Below are positions 36,711-45,581 of a stretch of 64,000 nt of DNA, one piece after another. Position 1 is the stretch's first letter. Every line of letters begins with the position of its first letter. The stretch covers positions 553,520 to 617,519 of the forward strand of contig NZ_VEFS01000001.1 of assembly GCF_007679045.1 (NCBI RefSeq), read 5' to 3'. The DNA is from Microbacterium sp. BH-3-3-3 (GTDB taxonomy: Bacteria > Actinomycetota > Actinomycetes > Actinomycetales > Microbacteriaceae). Both the position numbers and the translations under genes were made by a program. Under the pieces are notes generated by a model, which worked only from the letters and a program-made list of their open reading frames with translations, was not told the DNA's origin and ran no database searches.

Positions 36711-37166
36711 ATGACATCGCACCGCACCTCACCGCTCCTGTTCGCCCTGGCCGTCGCCGCGGGCGGGGCCCTCACCCTCTCGCTCGCCGGGTGCACCGGC
36801 ATCGAAGAGGCCCTGTCGCAAGAGGTCACCACGGAGTACACCGACGCCGCCGACGTCGCCGCCCGGGCCGACACCACGGTGCCGTGGCTGCCCGCCGACG
36901 CGACCGCGATCGTCGTCAAGACCAAGCGCGACGGCGAGGTCGCCACCGCTCTGGCGCGGAGCGGCTCGCCCCTCGATACGGCGACCTGCGTCGAGATGGA
37001 GCGTCAGTCGGCCCCGACCGTGCACATCGACGACGCCCCCGACGTGTACGCGAAGGATCGCGTCTTCGCGTGCGGGGCGTGGTCGGTGATCGCCACGACC
37101 GACGGCTGGTACGGCTGGACGCCCAACAGCCCCGGCGAGAAGGAGAAGTCGCCCGCGGCATCGTGA
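36711..37166 (+). CDS. Putative lipoprotein, unknown function
   Basis: A 151-residue exported protein. The signal peptide has a 16-residue hydrophobic core and the lipobox SLAGC, with the lipid cysteine at about residue 28. The mature part has two cysteines (ATCVEME and VFACGAW) that could form a disulfide, and Trp-rich WYGWTPN near the end. No known family is recognised. CACGAT lies six bases before the ATG. Its divergent position relative to the LolD/FtsX-type pair suggests a common regulon and perhaps a related envelope role. Confidence 0.8.
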   Translation: MTSHRTSPLLFALAVAAGGALTLSLAGCTGIEEALSQEVTTEYTDAADVAARADTTVPWLPADATAIVVKTKRDGEVATALARSGSPLDTATCVEMERQSAPTVHIDDAPDVYAKDRVFACGAWSVIATTDGWYGWTPNSPGEKEKSPAAS

Positions 37167-37179
37167 GCGGACGAACACC

Positions 37180-37264
37180 GACGCCCCTCCCGCGCGCCAA
37201 GAACGGGAGGGGCGTCGATTCGAGGGCTCGCCCTGTCCGTGCGAAACGGCGCGGAGGGCGAGCC
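37180..37264. terminator. Two hairpins in the convergent gap before pckG
   Basis: GACGCCCCTCCCG (37180-37192) pairs perfectly with CGGGAGGGGCGTC (37204-37216), and GGCTCGCCCT (37225-37234) with AGGGCGAGCC (37255-37264). The first suits the lipoprotein gene, the second pckG, whose stop is 4 bp away. Confidence 0.75.
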
Positions 37265-37268
37265 GGTC

Positions 37269-39158
37269 TCAGGCGCGCTGCAGGCGGTAGCGCAGCGCGG
37301 CGAGCTCGGCGCGCAGGGCGGCCGGCAGGTGCGAACCGAAGGTGTCGTAGAACTCTTCGGTCAGGTCGGCCTCTGCGAGCCACGACGCGCGGTCGATCGA
37401 GAACAGCTCCTCGAGGTCGGCGGCGGGCAGGTCGAGACCCGACAGCTCGAGGTCTTCGACCTTGGGCAGGCGGCCGATCGGGCTGTCCACGGCATCCACC
37501 TGTCCGTCGACGCGACGGATGATCCAGTCGATCACGCGGGCGTTGTCGCCGAAGCCGGGCCAGAGGAACCGGCCGTCGTCGCCCTTGCGGAACCAGTTCA
37601 CCTGGAAGATGCGGGGAGCGCGGTCGAAGCGGAGCTTCTGGCCGACCTTCAGCCAGTGGCCGAAGTAGTCGCCCATGTTGTAGCCGCAGAAGGGGAGCAT
37701 CGCGAAGGGGTCGCGGCGCAGCTCGCCGACGGTACCCTCCTGCGCGGCGGTCTTCTCGCTCGAGACCGTCGAGCCGATGAACACGCCGTGCGACCAGTCG
37801 GTCGCCTCGACGACCAGCGGCACATTGGTCGCGCGGCGGCCACCGAACAGGATGACGTCGAGGGGGACGCCCTCGGGGGCCTCCCAGTCCTCGGCGATCT
37901 GCGGGCACTGCGCGGCGCCGACGGTGAAGCGCGAGTTGGGGTGCGCGGCGGGGCGGCCCGACGCGGGCGTCCAGGCGTTGCCCTCCCAGTCGGTGAGGTG
38001 CGGGGGTGCCTCGTCGGTCAGGCCCTCCCACCACACGTCGCCGTCGGGGCGGAGCGCGACGTTGGTGAAGATCGTGTTGCCCCAGAGCGTCTCGATCGCG
38101 GTGACGTTGGTCGACTCGCCGGTGCCGGGGGCGACGCCGAAGAAGCCGGCCTCGGGGTTGATGGCCCAGAGGCGTCCGTCTTCACCCGGGCGGATCCACG
38201 TGATGTCGTCGCCGAGCGTCTCGACGCGCCAGCCGGGGATCGTGGGACGGAGCATCGCGAGGTTGGTCTTGCCGCAGGCCGAGGGGAAGGCGGCGGCCAC
38301 GTGGTACGCCTTGCCCTTCGGGTCGATCACGCGGATCAGCAGCATGTGCTCGGCGAGCCAGCCCTCGTCGCGGCCGATGACCGAGGCGATGCGCAGAGCG
38401 AAGCACTTCTTCGCGAGGATCGCGTTGCCGCCGTAGCCCGAGCCGAACGACCAGACCTCGAGGGTGTCGGGGAAGTGCACGATGTACTTCTCGTCGTTGC
38501 AGGGCCACGCGACGTCCTGCTGGCCGGGCGCGAGGGGTGCACCGACCGAGTGGACGGTCTTGACCCACGGCGCACCGCCTGCGATCTGCTGCGTGACCGA
38601 GGTGCCGACGCGGGTCATCACGCCGATGGATGCCACGGCGTAGGCGCTGTCGGTGATCTGCACGCCGATGTGGCTCAGGGGCCCGCCGACCGCGCCCATC
38701 GAGAACGGCACGACGTACATGGTGCGACCGCGCATCGAGCCCTCGAAGACGCCGTTCAGCGTCTCGCGGATCTCGGCGGGCGCGATCCAGTTGTTCGTGG
38801 GACCGGCGTCTTCTTCGCGGTTCGAGGCGATGTAGGTGCGCGACTCGAGCCGGGCGACGTCGCCGGGGTGCGAGCGGGCGAGGTACGAGCCGGGGCGCCA
38901 CTCGGGGTTGAGCTTGATGAGCTTGCCCTCGTCGACCATGTCGCGGAGCAGGGCGTCGTTCTCGGCCGCCGAGCCGTCGACCCAGTGGATGCGGTCGGGC
39001 TGGGTGAGAGCGGCGACCTGGTCGACCCAGGCGGTGAGGGCGGCGAGGCCGGGACCGTCGACGGCCGGGCGCACGCCGTAGCCGGAACGGGCGGGGGCGG
39101 TGGGGGCCGCAGCGGCGCGGCCGGTGGAGCGGGGGGCCAGGAAGTCGGCGAGTGCCAT
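37269..39158 (-). CDS. pckG: Phosphoenolpyruvate carboxykinase (GTP)
   Basis: A 629-residue GTP-dependent PEPCK converting oxaloacetate to PEP, a gluconeogenic step needed for growth on acids and aromatics. The kinase-1 loop reads [15 protein letters not shown] with the hyper-reactive cysteine of the GTP class, [15 protein letters not shown] is a family motif, and NWFRKG and [16 protein letters not shown] are nucleotide-site segments. The ATG at 39158 has GAGGAG upstream. It diverges from a RamB-like regulator, which in Corynebacterium controls acetate and gluconeogenic genes. Confidence 0.96.
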   Translation of the reverse strand: MALADFLAPRSTGRAAAAPTAPARSGYGVRPAVDGPGLAALTAWVDQVAALTQPDRIHWVDGSAAENDALLRDMVDEGKLIKLNPEWRPGSYLARSHPGDVARLESRTYIASNREEDAGPTNNWIAPAEIRETLNGVFEGSMRGRTMYVVPFSMGAVGGPLSHIGVQITDSAYAVASIGVMTRVGTSVTQQIAGGAPWVKTVHSVGAPLAPGQQDVAWPCNDEKYIVHFPDTLEVWSFGSGYGGNAILAKKCFALRIASVIGRDEGWLAEHMLLIRVIDPKGKAYHVAAAFPSACGKTNLAMLRPTIPGWRVETLGDDITWIRPGEDGRLWAINPEAGFFGVAPGTGESTNVTAIETLWGNTIFTNVALRPDGDVWWEGLTDEAPPHLTDWEGNAWTPASGRPAAHPNSRFTVGAAQCPQIAEDWEAPEGVPLDVILFGGRRATNVPLVVEATDWSHGVFIGSTVSSEKTAAQEGTVGELRRDPFAMLPFCGYNMGDYFGHWLKVGQKLRFDRAPRIFQVNWFRKGDDGRFLWPGFGDNARVIDWIIRRVDGQVDAVDSPIGRLPKVEDLELSGLDLPAADLEELFSIDRASWLAEADLTEEFYDTFGSHLPAALRAELAALRYRLQRA

Positions 39159-39246
39159 GTCGTTCTCCTCGGTTGAGAGCGAATATCGGTGTCGTTCCTC
39201 CATGGTGCGGGTGCGGAACGCCGTCTTATAGAGGTTCCGCGCTGTA

Positions 39247-39271
39247 AGAAATAGAATTCTTTCGCTATGGT
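39247..39271. promoter_or_regulatory. pckG/ramB intergenic dyad and leaderless promoter
   Basis: An A/T-rich stretch, rare in this genome, contains the palindrome AGAATTCT at 39253-39260. TATGGT at 39266-39271 lies six bases before the ATG of the RamB-like gene, giving a leaderless promoter. The palindrome overlaps the expected spacer region and may be an autoregulatory site. Confidence 0.5.
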
Positions 39272-39277
39272 CAAGGA

Positions 39278-40717
39278 ATGGCGTCCACCTTCGAACTCAC
39301 GACCCTGGGTCATCGCATCCGGCACCATCGCCTCGCGCGGGGCTACACCCTCGACGAGCTCGGCGCCCTGGTCGGAGTGGCCGGCAGCCAGCTGAGCCTC
39401 ATCGAGAACGGCAAGCGCGAACCCAAGCTCTCGCTGCTGCAGGAGATCGCCCGCGCGACCGAGACCGAGGTCACCGAGCTCCTCTCGCGCGAACCCCCGA
39501 ACCGGCGGGCGGCGCTCGAGATCGAGCTCGAGAAGGCGCAGACCTCTCCGTTCTTCCGTCAGCTCGGCATCCCACCGGTCAAGGTCACCAAGGGCACGAG
39601 CGACGACACGATCGAGGCCGTGCTGGGCCTGCACCGCGAACTGCAGCGCCGCGAACGCGCCACCATCGCGAGCCCCGAAGAAGCCCGCCGCGCCAACACC
39701 GAGCTGCGCCTGCGCATGCGCGAGATCGCCAACCACCTGCCAGAGATCGAGCGCCTCGCCGAGAAGCAGCTCAAGGCCGCCGGACACTCGACCGGTGCCC
39801 TCACGCACCGCACGGTGAGCATCATGGCCGAGCAGCTCGGCTTCGAGTTGATCTACGTCAGCGACCTGCCGCACTCGGCCCGCTCGGTCACCGACCTCGA
39901 GAACGGACGCATCTACTTGCCGCCGGCATCAATCCCGGGCGGTCACGGCCTGCGCTCCATGGCCCTGCAGGCGATGGCGCACCGCCTGCTCGGACACCGC
40001 CCGCCCACCGACTACGCCGACTTCCTGCAGCAGCGCCTCGAGATCAACTACTTCGCCGCGAGCTGCCTCATGCCCGAGACGAGCTCGGTCGCCTTCCTCG
40101 CGCAGGCGAAGAAAGACCGCAACCTCGCCGTCGAGGACTTCCGCGACGCGTTCGGGGTGACCCACGAGGCCGCCGCGATGCGCATGACCAATCTGATGAC
40201 GACGCACCTCGGCATCCATCTGCACTTCTTGCGCGTCGACGGCGATGGCGCGATCTCGCGCGTGTACGAGAACGACGGACTGCCGTTGCCCACCGACGTC
40301 ACGGGATCCGTCGAGGGCCAGGTCGTGTGCAAGAAGTTCTCGGCGCGGTCGGCGTTCGATGAGCACAACCGCACCACCGAGCACTACCAGTACACCGACA
40401 CCCCGGCCGGCACCTTCTGGTGCTCGACCCAGACGGGCACCACCAGCGACGGCGACTTCTCGATCACCGTGGGCGTGCCGTTCGACGACGCGCGGTGGTT
40501 CCGCGGACGCGAAACTTCGACGCGTGGCGTGTCGCACTGCCCCGACGAGTCGTGCTGCCGGCGCCCCGACACCGAGGCGGCCGAGCGCTGGTCGGGTAAG
40601 GCGTGGCCGAGTGCGCGGGTGCACCGGCACATGTTCTCGCCCCTCCCCCGTGGCATGTTCCCCGGCGTCGACGACGCCGAGGTGTTCGCGTTCCTCGACC
40701 GGCACGCGAACGGCTGA
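39278..40717 (+). CDS. RamB-like XRE-family regulator with ImmA/IrrE-like domain
   Basis: A 479-residue regulator. The N-terminal Cro/C1 helix-turn-helix (about residues 10-66, [20 protein letters not shown]) is followed by a coiled segment and an ImmA/IrrE-like domain around residues 220-300 ([14 protein letters not shown] with [14 protein letters not shown]). The C-terminal DUF2083-type domain has the cysteine cluster CPDESCC. Length and order match RamB, the regulator of acetate metabolism in Corynebacterium. The divergent pckG is the likely target. The classical HExxH is replaced by AHRLLGH, so proteolysis is unlikely. Confidence 0.87.
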   Translation: MASTFELTTLGHRIRHHRLARGYTLDELGALVGVAGSQLSLIENGKREPKLSLLQEIARATETEVTELLSREPPNRRAALEIELEKAQTSPFFRQLGIPPVKVTKGTSDDTIEAVLGLHRELQRRERATIASPEEARRANTELRLRMREIANHLPEIERLAEKQLKAAGHSTGALTHRTVSIMAEQLGFELIYVSDLPHSARSVTDLENGRIYLPPASIPGGHGLRSMALQAMAHRLLGHRPPTDYADFLQQRLEINYFAASCLMPETSSVAFLAQAKKDRNLAVEDFRDAFGVTHEAAAMRMTNLMTTHLGIHLHFLRVDGDGAISRVYENDGLPLPTDVTGSVEGQVVCKKFSARSAFDEHNRTTEHYQYTDTPAGTFWCSTQTGTTSDGDFSITVGVPFDDARWFRGRETSTRGVSHCPDESCCRRPDTEAAERWSGKAWPSARVHRHMFSPLPRGMFPGVDDAEVFAFLDRHANG

Positions 40718-40756
40718 CGCCGGGTCGGCCGGGGACGTCGGCATCCGTCCCCTCCT

Positions 40757-40843
40757 GCGACACCACGCAGGACGTGCGGTCGGCGAGGTCGTCCAGAGGG
40801 TCAGATAGGCGACCGCAGAACGGGATCTCCTGCGTCGTGTCGC
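40757..40843. repeat. 87-bp hairpin repeat, copy 1
   Basis: GCGACACCACGCAGGA (40757-40772) pairs with TCCTGCGTCGTGTCGC (40828-40843) with one mismatch, and an inner stem pairs TGCGGTCG (40775-40782) with CGACCGCA (40810-40817). A second copy follows at 40919. The two share a nearly identical AGAACGGGATCTCCTGC block. Confidence 0.8.
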
Positions 40844-40918
40844 GGAACGGCGAGTGCCTCGGACGGCGCGACCCCGGCGCACCGAGCAACGCGGAGCTGT
40901 GGCGTCCCTCCGCCTCCC

Positions 40919-41004
40919 CGACATGACACAGGCGTTTCGCGCGACGAAGTCTCCCAACGGGCCAGATGGGCTGCCGGAGAACGGGATCTCCTGCATTGTG
41001 TCGC
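40919..41004. repeat. 87-bp hairpin repeat, copy 2
   Basis: The right part matches copy 1 closely (AGAACGGGATCTCCTGC then RTYGTGTCGCG); the left arm CGACATGACACAGG is more degenerate. Overall identity to copy 1 is roughly 70-75% by eye. Together the copies fill the 374-bp gap between the RamB-like gene and gabD; no gene is seen there. Confidence 0.75.
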
Positions 41005-41023
41005 GGGGATGCGAACGGAACGA

Positions 41024-41073
41024 CGGATGCCACGACCCCGGGCCCTCGCGGGGCGCCGGGGTCGTGGCATCCG
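41024..41073. terminator. Terminator of gabD with GGATGCC inverted pair
   Basis: An 18-bp perfect stem pairs CGGATGCCACGACCCCGG (41024-41041) with CCGGGGTCGTGGCATCCG (41056-41073). It lies 19 bp past the gabD stop. Third terminator in the window whose stem ends in GGATGCC/GGCATCC. Confidence 0.85.
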
Positions 41074-41091
41074 GTGTCTTCTTCGGCCTGA

Positions 41092-42564
41092 TCAGGCGTA
41101 GGGGTTGGCCGTCAGCGTGTACTTGGTCTGCAGGTACTCGTGGATGCCCTCGTCGCCGCCCTCGCGGCCGAGGCCCGACTGCTTCCACCCGCCGAAGGGG
41201 GCCGCGGCGTTGGAGACGACGCCGACGTTGAGGCCCATCATTCCGGTCTCGAGCTTGTCGATCATGCGCTGACCGCGCGCGAGCGACTCGGTGAAGACGT
41301 ACGAGACGAGGCCGTACTCGGTGTCGTTGGCGAGGCGCACGGCGTCGTCTTCGTCGTCGAAGGGGATGATCGCGAGCACGGGTCCGAAGATCTCCTCGCG
41401 GAGGATGTCGCTGCCGGGCTGCACGTCGGAGACGACCGTGGGCTCGAAGAACGTGCCAGGGCCGTCGATGGGCGAGCCGCCGACGGTGACGGTCGCGCCG
41501 CGTTCGACGGCGTCACCGACCAGGGTCTTGGCCTTGTCGACCGCGCGGTCGTCGATGAGGGGGCCAATCTGCACGCCCTCTTCGGTGCCGCGGCCGATCT
41601 TCATGCCCTGCACGCGCTCGGTGACACGGCGCGTGAACTCCTCGACGACGCCGCGCTGGACGATGAAGCGGTTGGCCGCGGTGCAGGCCTGGCCGATGTT
41701 GCGGAACTTCGCGAGCATCGCCCCTTCGACCGCCTTGTCGAGGTCGGCGTCGTCGAACACGACGAACGGCGCGTTGCCGCCGAGCTCCATCGAGGTGCGC
41801 AGCACGCCGGGCGCGGCCTGCTGCAGCAGCTTCACGCCGACCGGGGTCGAGCCCGTGAACGAGAGCTTGCGCAGGCGCGGGTCGGAGATGATGCGCTCCG
41901 AGACCGGGCCGGTGTTGGTGGTGGTCACGACGTTGACGACACCGGCGGGAAGGCCCGCGTCCTGCAGGATCTGCGCGAAGAACAGCGTCGTGAGCGGCGT
42001 CAGCGTTGCGGGCTTGATGACGACCGTGCAGCCGGCGGCGAGCGCGGGCGCGATCTTGCGGGTGGCCATCGCGAGGGGGAAGTTCCACGGGGTGATGAGG
42101 TAGCACGGGCCCACGGGGTGCTGCGAGACGATCATGCGACCGGTGCCCTCGGGGTTGGCGCCGTAGCGGCCCTGAGTGTGCGCGGTGACCTCGCTGAACC
42201 AGCGGAGGAACTCCCCGCCGTAGCCGACCTCTCCGCGCGCCTCGGCGAGGGGCTTGCCCATCTCGAGGGTCATGAGCAGCGCGATGTCTTCCTTGCGCTC
42301 CTGCAGCAGGTCGAACGCACGGCGGAGGATCTCGGCGCGCTCGCGCGAGGGGGTCGCCGCCCACGACGGGAACGCGTCGGCCGCGGCATCCATCGCCGCG
42401 ATGCCGTCGTCGACGGTCGCGTCGGCGATCTGGTGGATGACCTCACCGGTGGACGGGTCGTTGACGTCGACGGTCTTGCCGCCCGTGGCGGCGCGCCACT
42501 CCCCGTTGATCAGCAGGCCGGTGGGTACGGATGCCAGCAGCTCGCTCTCGCGCGAATCGGTCAT
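41092..42564 (-). CDS. gabD: Succinate-semialdehyde dehydrogenase (NAD(P)+)
   Basis: A 490-residue aldehyde dehydrogenase of the SSADH/GabD group. Catalytic parts: ITPWNFPLAMATRKIAPALA, FTGSTPVGVKLL (cofactor), MELGGNAPFVVFDDADLDKA (general-base Glu) and FRNIGQACTAANRF (catalytic Cys). PFGGWKQSGLGREGG near the end is typical. The aldolase HpaI encoded at 60087 releases succinic semialdehyde, so this enzyme would finish homoprotocatechuate breakdown by making succinate. TACGTTGCGTA (42631-42641) in its upstream region is a possible operator. Confidence 0.9.
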   Translation of the reverse strand: MTDSRESELLASVPTGLLINGEWRAATGGKTVDVNDPSTGEVIHQIADATVDDGIAAMDAAADAFPSWAATPSRERAEILRRAFDLLQERKEDIALLMTLEMGKPLAEARGEVGYGGEFLRWFSEVTAHTQGRYGANPEGTGRMIVSQHPVGPCYLITPWNFPLAMATRKIAPALAAGCTVVIKPATLTPLTTLFFAQILQDAGLPAGVVNVVTTTNTGPVSERIISDPRLRKLSFTGSTPVGVKLLQQAAPGVLRTSMELGGNAPFVVFDDADLDKAVEGAMLAKFRNIGQACTAANRFIVQRGVVEEFTRRVTERVQGMKIGRGTEEGVQIGPLIDDRAVDKAKTLVGDAVERGATVTVGGSPIDGPGTFFEPTVVSDVQPGSDILREEIFGPVLAIIPFDDEDDAVRLANDTEYGLVSYVFTESLARGQRMIDKLETGMMGLNVGVVSNAAAPFGGWKQSGLGREGGDEGIHEYLQTKYTLTANPYA

Positions 42565-42701
42565 GAATCCTCCTGGATCGATGCGGGGGTGTCCCGCCCA
42601 TTCTCGTCAGCACACGAGGGTGCGCCGATATACGTTGCGTACAAACGGAGTGGCGTGCTCGCCGCCGTGGCCAGCCCTCCCCGGCGCACGTCGCCGACCC
42701 G

Positions 42702-44552
42702 TCAGCGCGCGACCGCCTCCGCCGGCTGCGCCATCACTCCGGCGAAGAAGCGCTCGAGGCCGGCCGGGTCGGTCAGCGGCAGCACGTGGGCGACGTACTG
42801 ATCGGGACGCACCACGACCACGGCTCCCTCGGCGGCGATCCCGCGCTCCGCGAAGATGTCGGCGCTCGTCCAGGCCGAGGGCGCGGCGGCGAAGACCTTC
42901 TCCCAATCGATCAGGCCGAGCGGGCCCGAGCGCGGGCGGAAGAGATCCGGCACGTCGACCACGTCTTCCCAGCGACCGGGGAACACCGCCTTCACATCGA
43001 ACACCGCGTCGAGGTCGGCCCCCGCGGGGGTGAGACGCTCGACGATCTCGCGCGCCGCCGTCGCCCACTCCCGCAGCGCCGAGCCCTCGGCATCCGCGAA
43101 GGCATACACGCGCCAACGTCCGTCGGCCCGGGCGTGGTGACCGAGGTGCACGGCGTTGCCGTCGCACACCCGCACGACCTCGACGCTTTTGAAACGCTTG
43201 CCGACGGGGAATCCGGATGCCAGTTCCTGAGCGGGCGCGTCTGCGGTGACCGCCGAGGGGCCGTAGTGCGTCATGAAGCCCGAGGGGAACTCGGCCGTGG
43301 CCAGGTAGTAGGTCGACAGCTCCGCGGGGTCGGTGATCTCGCCGGGCTTGCGCGCCATGAGCGACGACCACTCGCGGTCGAAGTCGATCAGCTGCTGGGC
43401 GACGGGGCGCCGCTCGTCGTCGTAGGTGCGCAGGAGGTCGGCGGAGGCCAGGCCGGTGAGCACGTGCCCGAGCTTCCAGCCGAGGTTGAAGCCGTCCTGC
43501 ATCGAGACGTTCATGCCCTGCCCGGCCTTGGCGCTGTGGGTGTGGCAGGCGTCGCCGGTGAGGAAGACCCGCGGGCTGTCGAGGTCGTCGACGAACTGGT
43601 CGGTCACCCGGTGCCCCACCTCGTACACGCTGTGCCAGGCGACCTGCTTCACGTCGATCGAGTACGGGTGCAGGATCTCGTTCGCCCGACGGATCACCTC
43701 GTCGATCGGGGTCTGCCGCACGCGGTGGTCGTCGTCGGCCGCGACCTCGCCGAGATCGATGTACATGCGGCTGAGGTAACCGCCCTCGCGAGGGATGTGC
43801 AGGATGTTGCCCGCCGCCGCGTTGATCGCGCACTTGATGCGCCAGTCGGGGAAGTCGGTCTCGACGAGCACGTCCATCACGCCCCACGCGTGCCGGGCCG
43901 CGGCGCCGACGTGGGTGCGGCCGATCGCCTGGCGCACGCCGCTGCGGGCACCGTCGCATCCGGCGACGTACTTCGCCTGGATCGTGCGCTCGCCCTCGGC
44001 GGTGCGCACGCGCACCTCGACGGGGTACTCCCCCTCGCCGACTGTGAGGCCGAGGAACTCGACGCCGTAGTCGGGGCGGATGCGCGCGGGGCCGTCTGCG
44101 GCGGCCTCGGCGAAGTAGTCGAGCACGCGCGCCTGGTTGACGATGAGGTGCGGGAACTCGCTGATCTTGAAGCCGTAGTCCTCGGTGCGGGTGGTGCGCA
44201 CGATCTCGTCGGGGGCCTCGGGGTTCGGAGCCCAGAAGTTCATCCAGCCGATGTTGTAGGCCTCGGCGGTGATGCGGTCGGCGAACCCGAACGCCTGGAA
44301 GGTCTCGACGCTGCGGGGCTGGATGCCGTCGGCCTGACCCAGCGGCAGACGCCCCTCGCGCTTCTCGATGAGGCGCGTCGTCAGCTGGGGGAACTGCGAC
44401 ATCTGCGCGGCCAGCAGCATGCCGGCGGGACCGGAGCCCACGATGAGCACGTCGACCTCGTCGGGCAGGCGCTCGGCCCGGTCGAGGCCGGTGCCCGCGG
44501 CGTTCTGCACGCGCGGATCGCCCGAGACGTAGCCGTGGTGGTGGAACTGCAT
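42702..44552 (-). CDS. FAD-dependent aromatic hydroxylase (3-hydroxybenzoate 4-monooxygenase-like)
   Basis: A 616-residue class A flavoprotein hydroxylase. The N-terminal Rossmann motif VDVLIVGSGPAGMLLAAQMS, the DG motif AGCDGARSGVRQAIG and RVFLTGDACHTHSAKAGQGM identify the family. Residues from about 430 on form the thioredoxin-like C-terminal domain of phenol hydroxylase-type members. The N-terminus MQFHHHGYVSGDP resembles 3-hydroxybenzoate 4-monooxygenase (MobA, about 640 residues), which would make protocatechuate. Phenol or 3-hydroxyphenylacetate hydroxylation are alternatives. It diverges from an IclR regulator, a usual partner. Confidence 0.85.
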   Translation of the reverse strand: MQFHHHGYVSGDPRVQNAAGTGLDRAERLPDEVDVLIVGSGPAGMLLAAQMSQFPQLTTRLIEKREGRLPLGQADGIQPRSVETFQAFGFADRITAEAYNIGWMNFWAPNPEAPDEIVRTTRTEDYGFKISEFPHLIVNQARVLDYFAEAAADGPARIRPDYGVEFLGLTVGEGEYPVEVRVRTAEGERTIQAKYVAGCDGARSGVRQAIGRTHVGAAARHAWGVMDVLVETDFPDWRIKCAINAAAGNILHIPREGGYLSRMYIDLGEVAADDDHRVRQTPIDEVIRRANEILHPYSIDVKQVAWHSVYEVGHRVTDQFVDDLDSPRVFLTGDACHTHSAKAGQGMNVSMQDGFNLGWKLGHVLTGLASADLLRTYDDERRPVAQQLIDFDREWSSLMARKPGEITDPAELSTYYLATAEFPSGFMTHYGPSAVTADAPAQELASGFPVGKRFKSVEVVRVCDGNAVHLGHHARADGRWRVYAFADAEGSALREWATAAREIVERLTPAGADLDAVFDVKAVFPGRWEDVVDVPDLFRPRSGPLGLIDWEKVFAAAPSAWTSADIFAERGIAAEGAVVVVRPDQYVAHVLPLTDPAGLERFFAGVMAQPAEAVAR

Positions 44553-44616
44553 CGTTTCTCCTGACGTCGATGTCGAGGTTGCCCCGCGAGGCGGCGTGTT
44601 CTATATTCGAACGCAC

Positions 44617-44633
44617 CGTTCCGCTATCGAACG
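44617..44633. promoter_or_regulatory. Candidate IclR operator
   Basis: CGTTCCGCTATCGAACG is a palindrome (CGTTC-7-GAACG) located 16 bp before the iclR ATG, with a related TTCGAACG at 44607-44614 upstream. Position between the divergent monooxygenase and iclR genes fits autoregulation and control of both. Confidence 0.5.
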
Positions 44634-44649
44634 AGAGGTTAGCCGAGCC

Positions 44650-45354
44650 ATGACGTCACGGCAAGACTCCGCCCCCGCTTCGCAAACGCTGAGTCGCGGC
44701 ATCCGGCTGCTCGAAGTGCTCGCCGACGCCCGCACACCCCTCACGATCGACGAGCTCGCGGGGCGCGTCGACCTGCACCGCTCGGTGGCCTACCGCCTGC
44801 TGCGCACGCTCGAAGACCACGGCCTCGTCACCCGCGACGCCGCGGGGGCCGTGCGCCTCGGCACGGGCCTGGCCGCCCTGGCTGCCGGGGTCGCCGCCGA
44901 CCTGCAGGCCGAGGCCCTGCCCGAACTCACCGCGGCCGCCAACGACCTCGGCATGACGTGCTTCCTCGTCGTGCTCGACCACGACGAATGCGTGACCCTC
45001 GCAAGCGTCGAACCCCGGCACACGGTGACCGCGGTGGCGCAGCGGCCCGGGTCGCGGCATCCGGTCACCCGAGGTGCTCCCGGTCGCGCAATCCTCGCGC
45101 AGCTCCCCCCGCGTCGGTGGCCCGACGAGGTCGACGCGCGGCTGGCGTCGGAGGTGGCGGATGCCGCGGAGCGCGGCTGGGCGCGCAGTCACGACGAGGT
45201 GATCCCGACGCTCCGCGCGGTGGCGGTCCCCCTCGCGGTGCAGGGCCGCGAGCCCGCGGCGGTGGCCGCCGTGCACGTGTCGACCGACCTCGACGACGCC
45301 GCGATCGCCGCGCGGCTCGAGGCCGCGGCATCCGCGATCCGGGGGGCGCTGTAG
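44650..45354 (+). CDS. IclR-family transcriptional regulator
   Basis: A 234-residue regulator. The winged helix (about residues 12-70) has LSRGIRLLEVLADARTPLTI and LHRSVAYRLLRTLEDHGLVT. The C-terminal effector-binding GAF-like domain is shorter and more degenerate than usual but keeps RHPVTRGAPGRAIL and an AAVAAVHVSTDL strand. It probably responds to an aromatic acid and controls the divergent flavoprotein hydroxylase. Confidence 0.9.
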   Translation: MTSRQDSAPASQTLSRGIRLLEVLADARTPLTIDELAGRVDLHRSVAYRLLRTLEDHGLVTRDAAGAVRLGTGLAALAAGVAADLQAEALPELTAAANDLGMTCFLVVLDHDECVTLASVEPRHTVTAVAQRPGSRHPVTRGAPGRAILAQLPPRRWPDEVDARLASEVADAAERGWARSHDEVIPTLRAVAVPLAVQGREPAAVAAVHVSTDLDDAAIAARLEAAASAIRGAL

Positions 45355-45417
45355 GTCGGTCGCGCGACGCGCTGTCCCCCGCGCTGCGCCCCGGCCCTCC
45401 GCGACCCGAAATCCGCC

Positions 45418-45482
45418 GAGACTGCATCTCGCTGACGAGTGGCCTGCAGCCTGACACCCACTTGTCAGCGAGGTGCAGTCTC
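45418..45482. repeat. 65-bp hairpin repeat, copy B
   Basis: The best hairpin of the family: GAGACTGCATCTCGCTGAC (45418-45436) plus GAGTGG pairs with CCACTT plus GTCAGCGAGGTGCAGTCTC (45464-45482), about 25 bp with two wobble-type mismatches. The loop contains CAGCCTGAC. It lies between iclR and the amine oxidase gene; copy C lies on the far side of the amine oxidase/aldehyde dehydrogenase pair. Confidence 0.88.
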
Positions 45483-45581
45483 GCCGCCAGACGGGCCACG
45501 CACGCGCTGACATCGGCCGTGCACGCGCAGACAACCCCGCCCGAGCCCGGGCGACGAGGGTGGACGGTGGAGGAGACACAC

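Noticed and set aside
39278..40717. Active ImmA-type metalloprotease in the RamB-like protein
   Set aside because: The zinc motif HExxH is absent (AHRLLGH instead), as in RamB.
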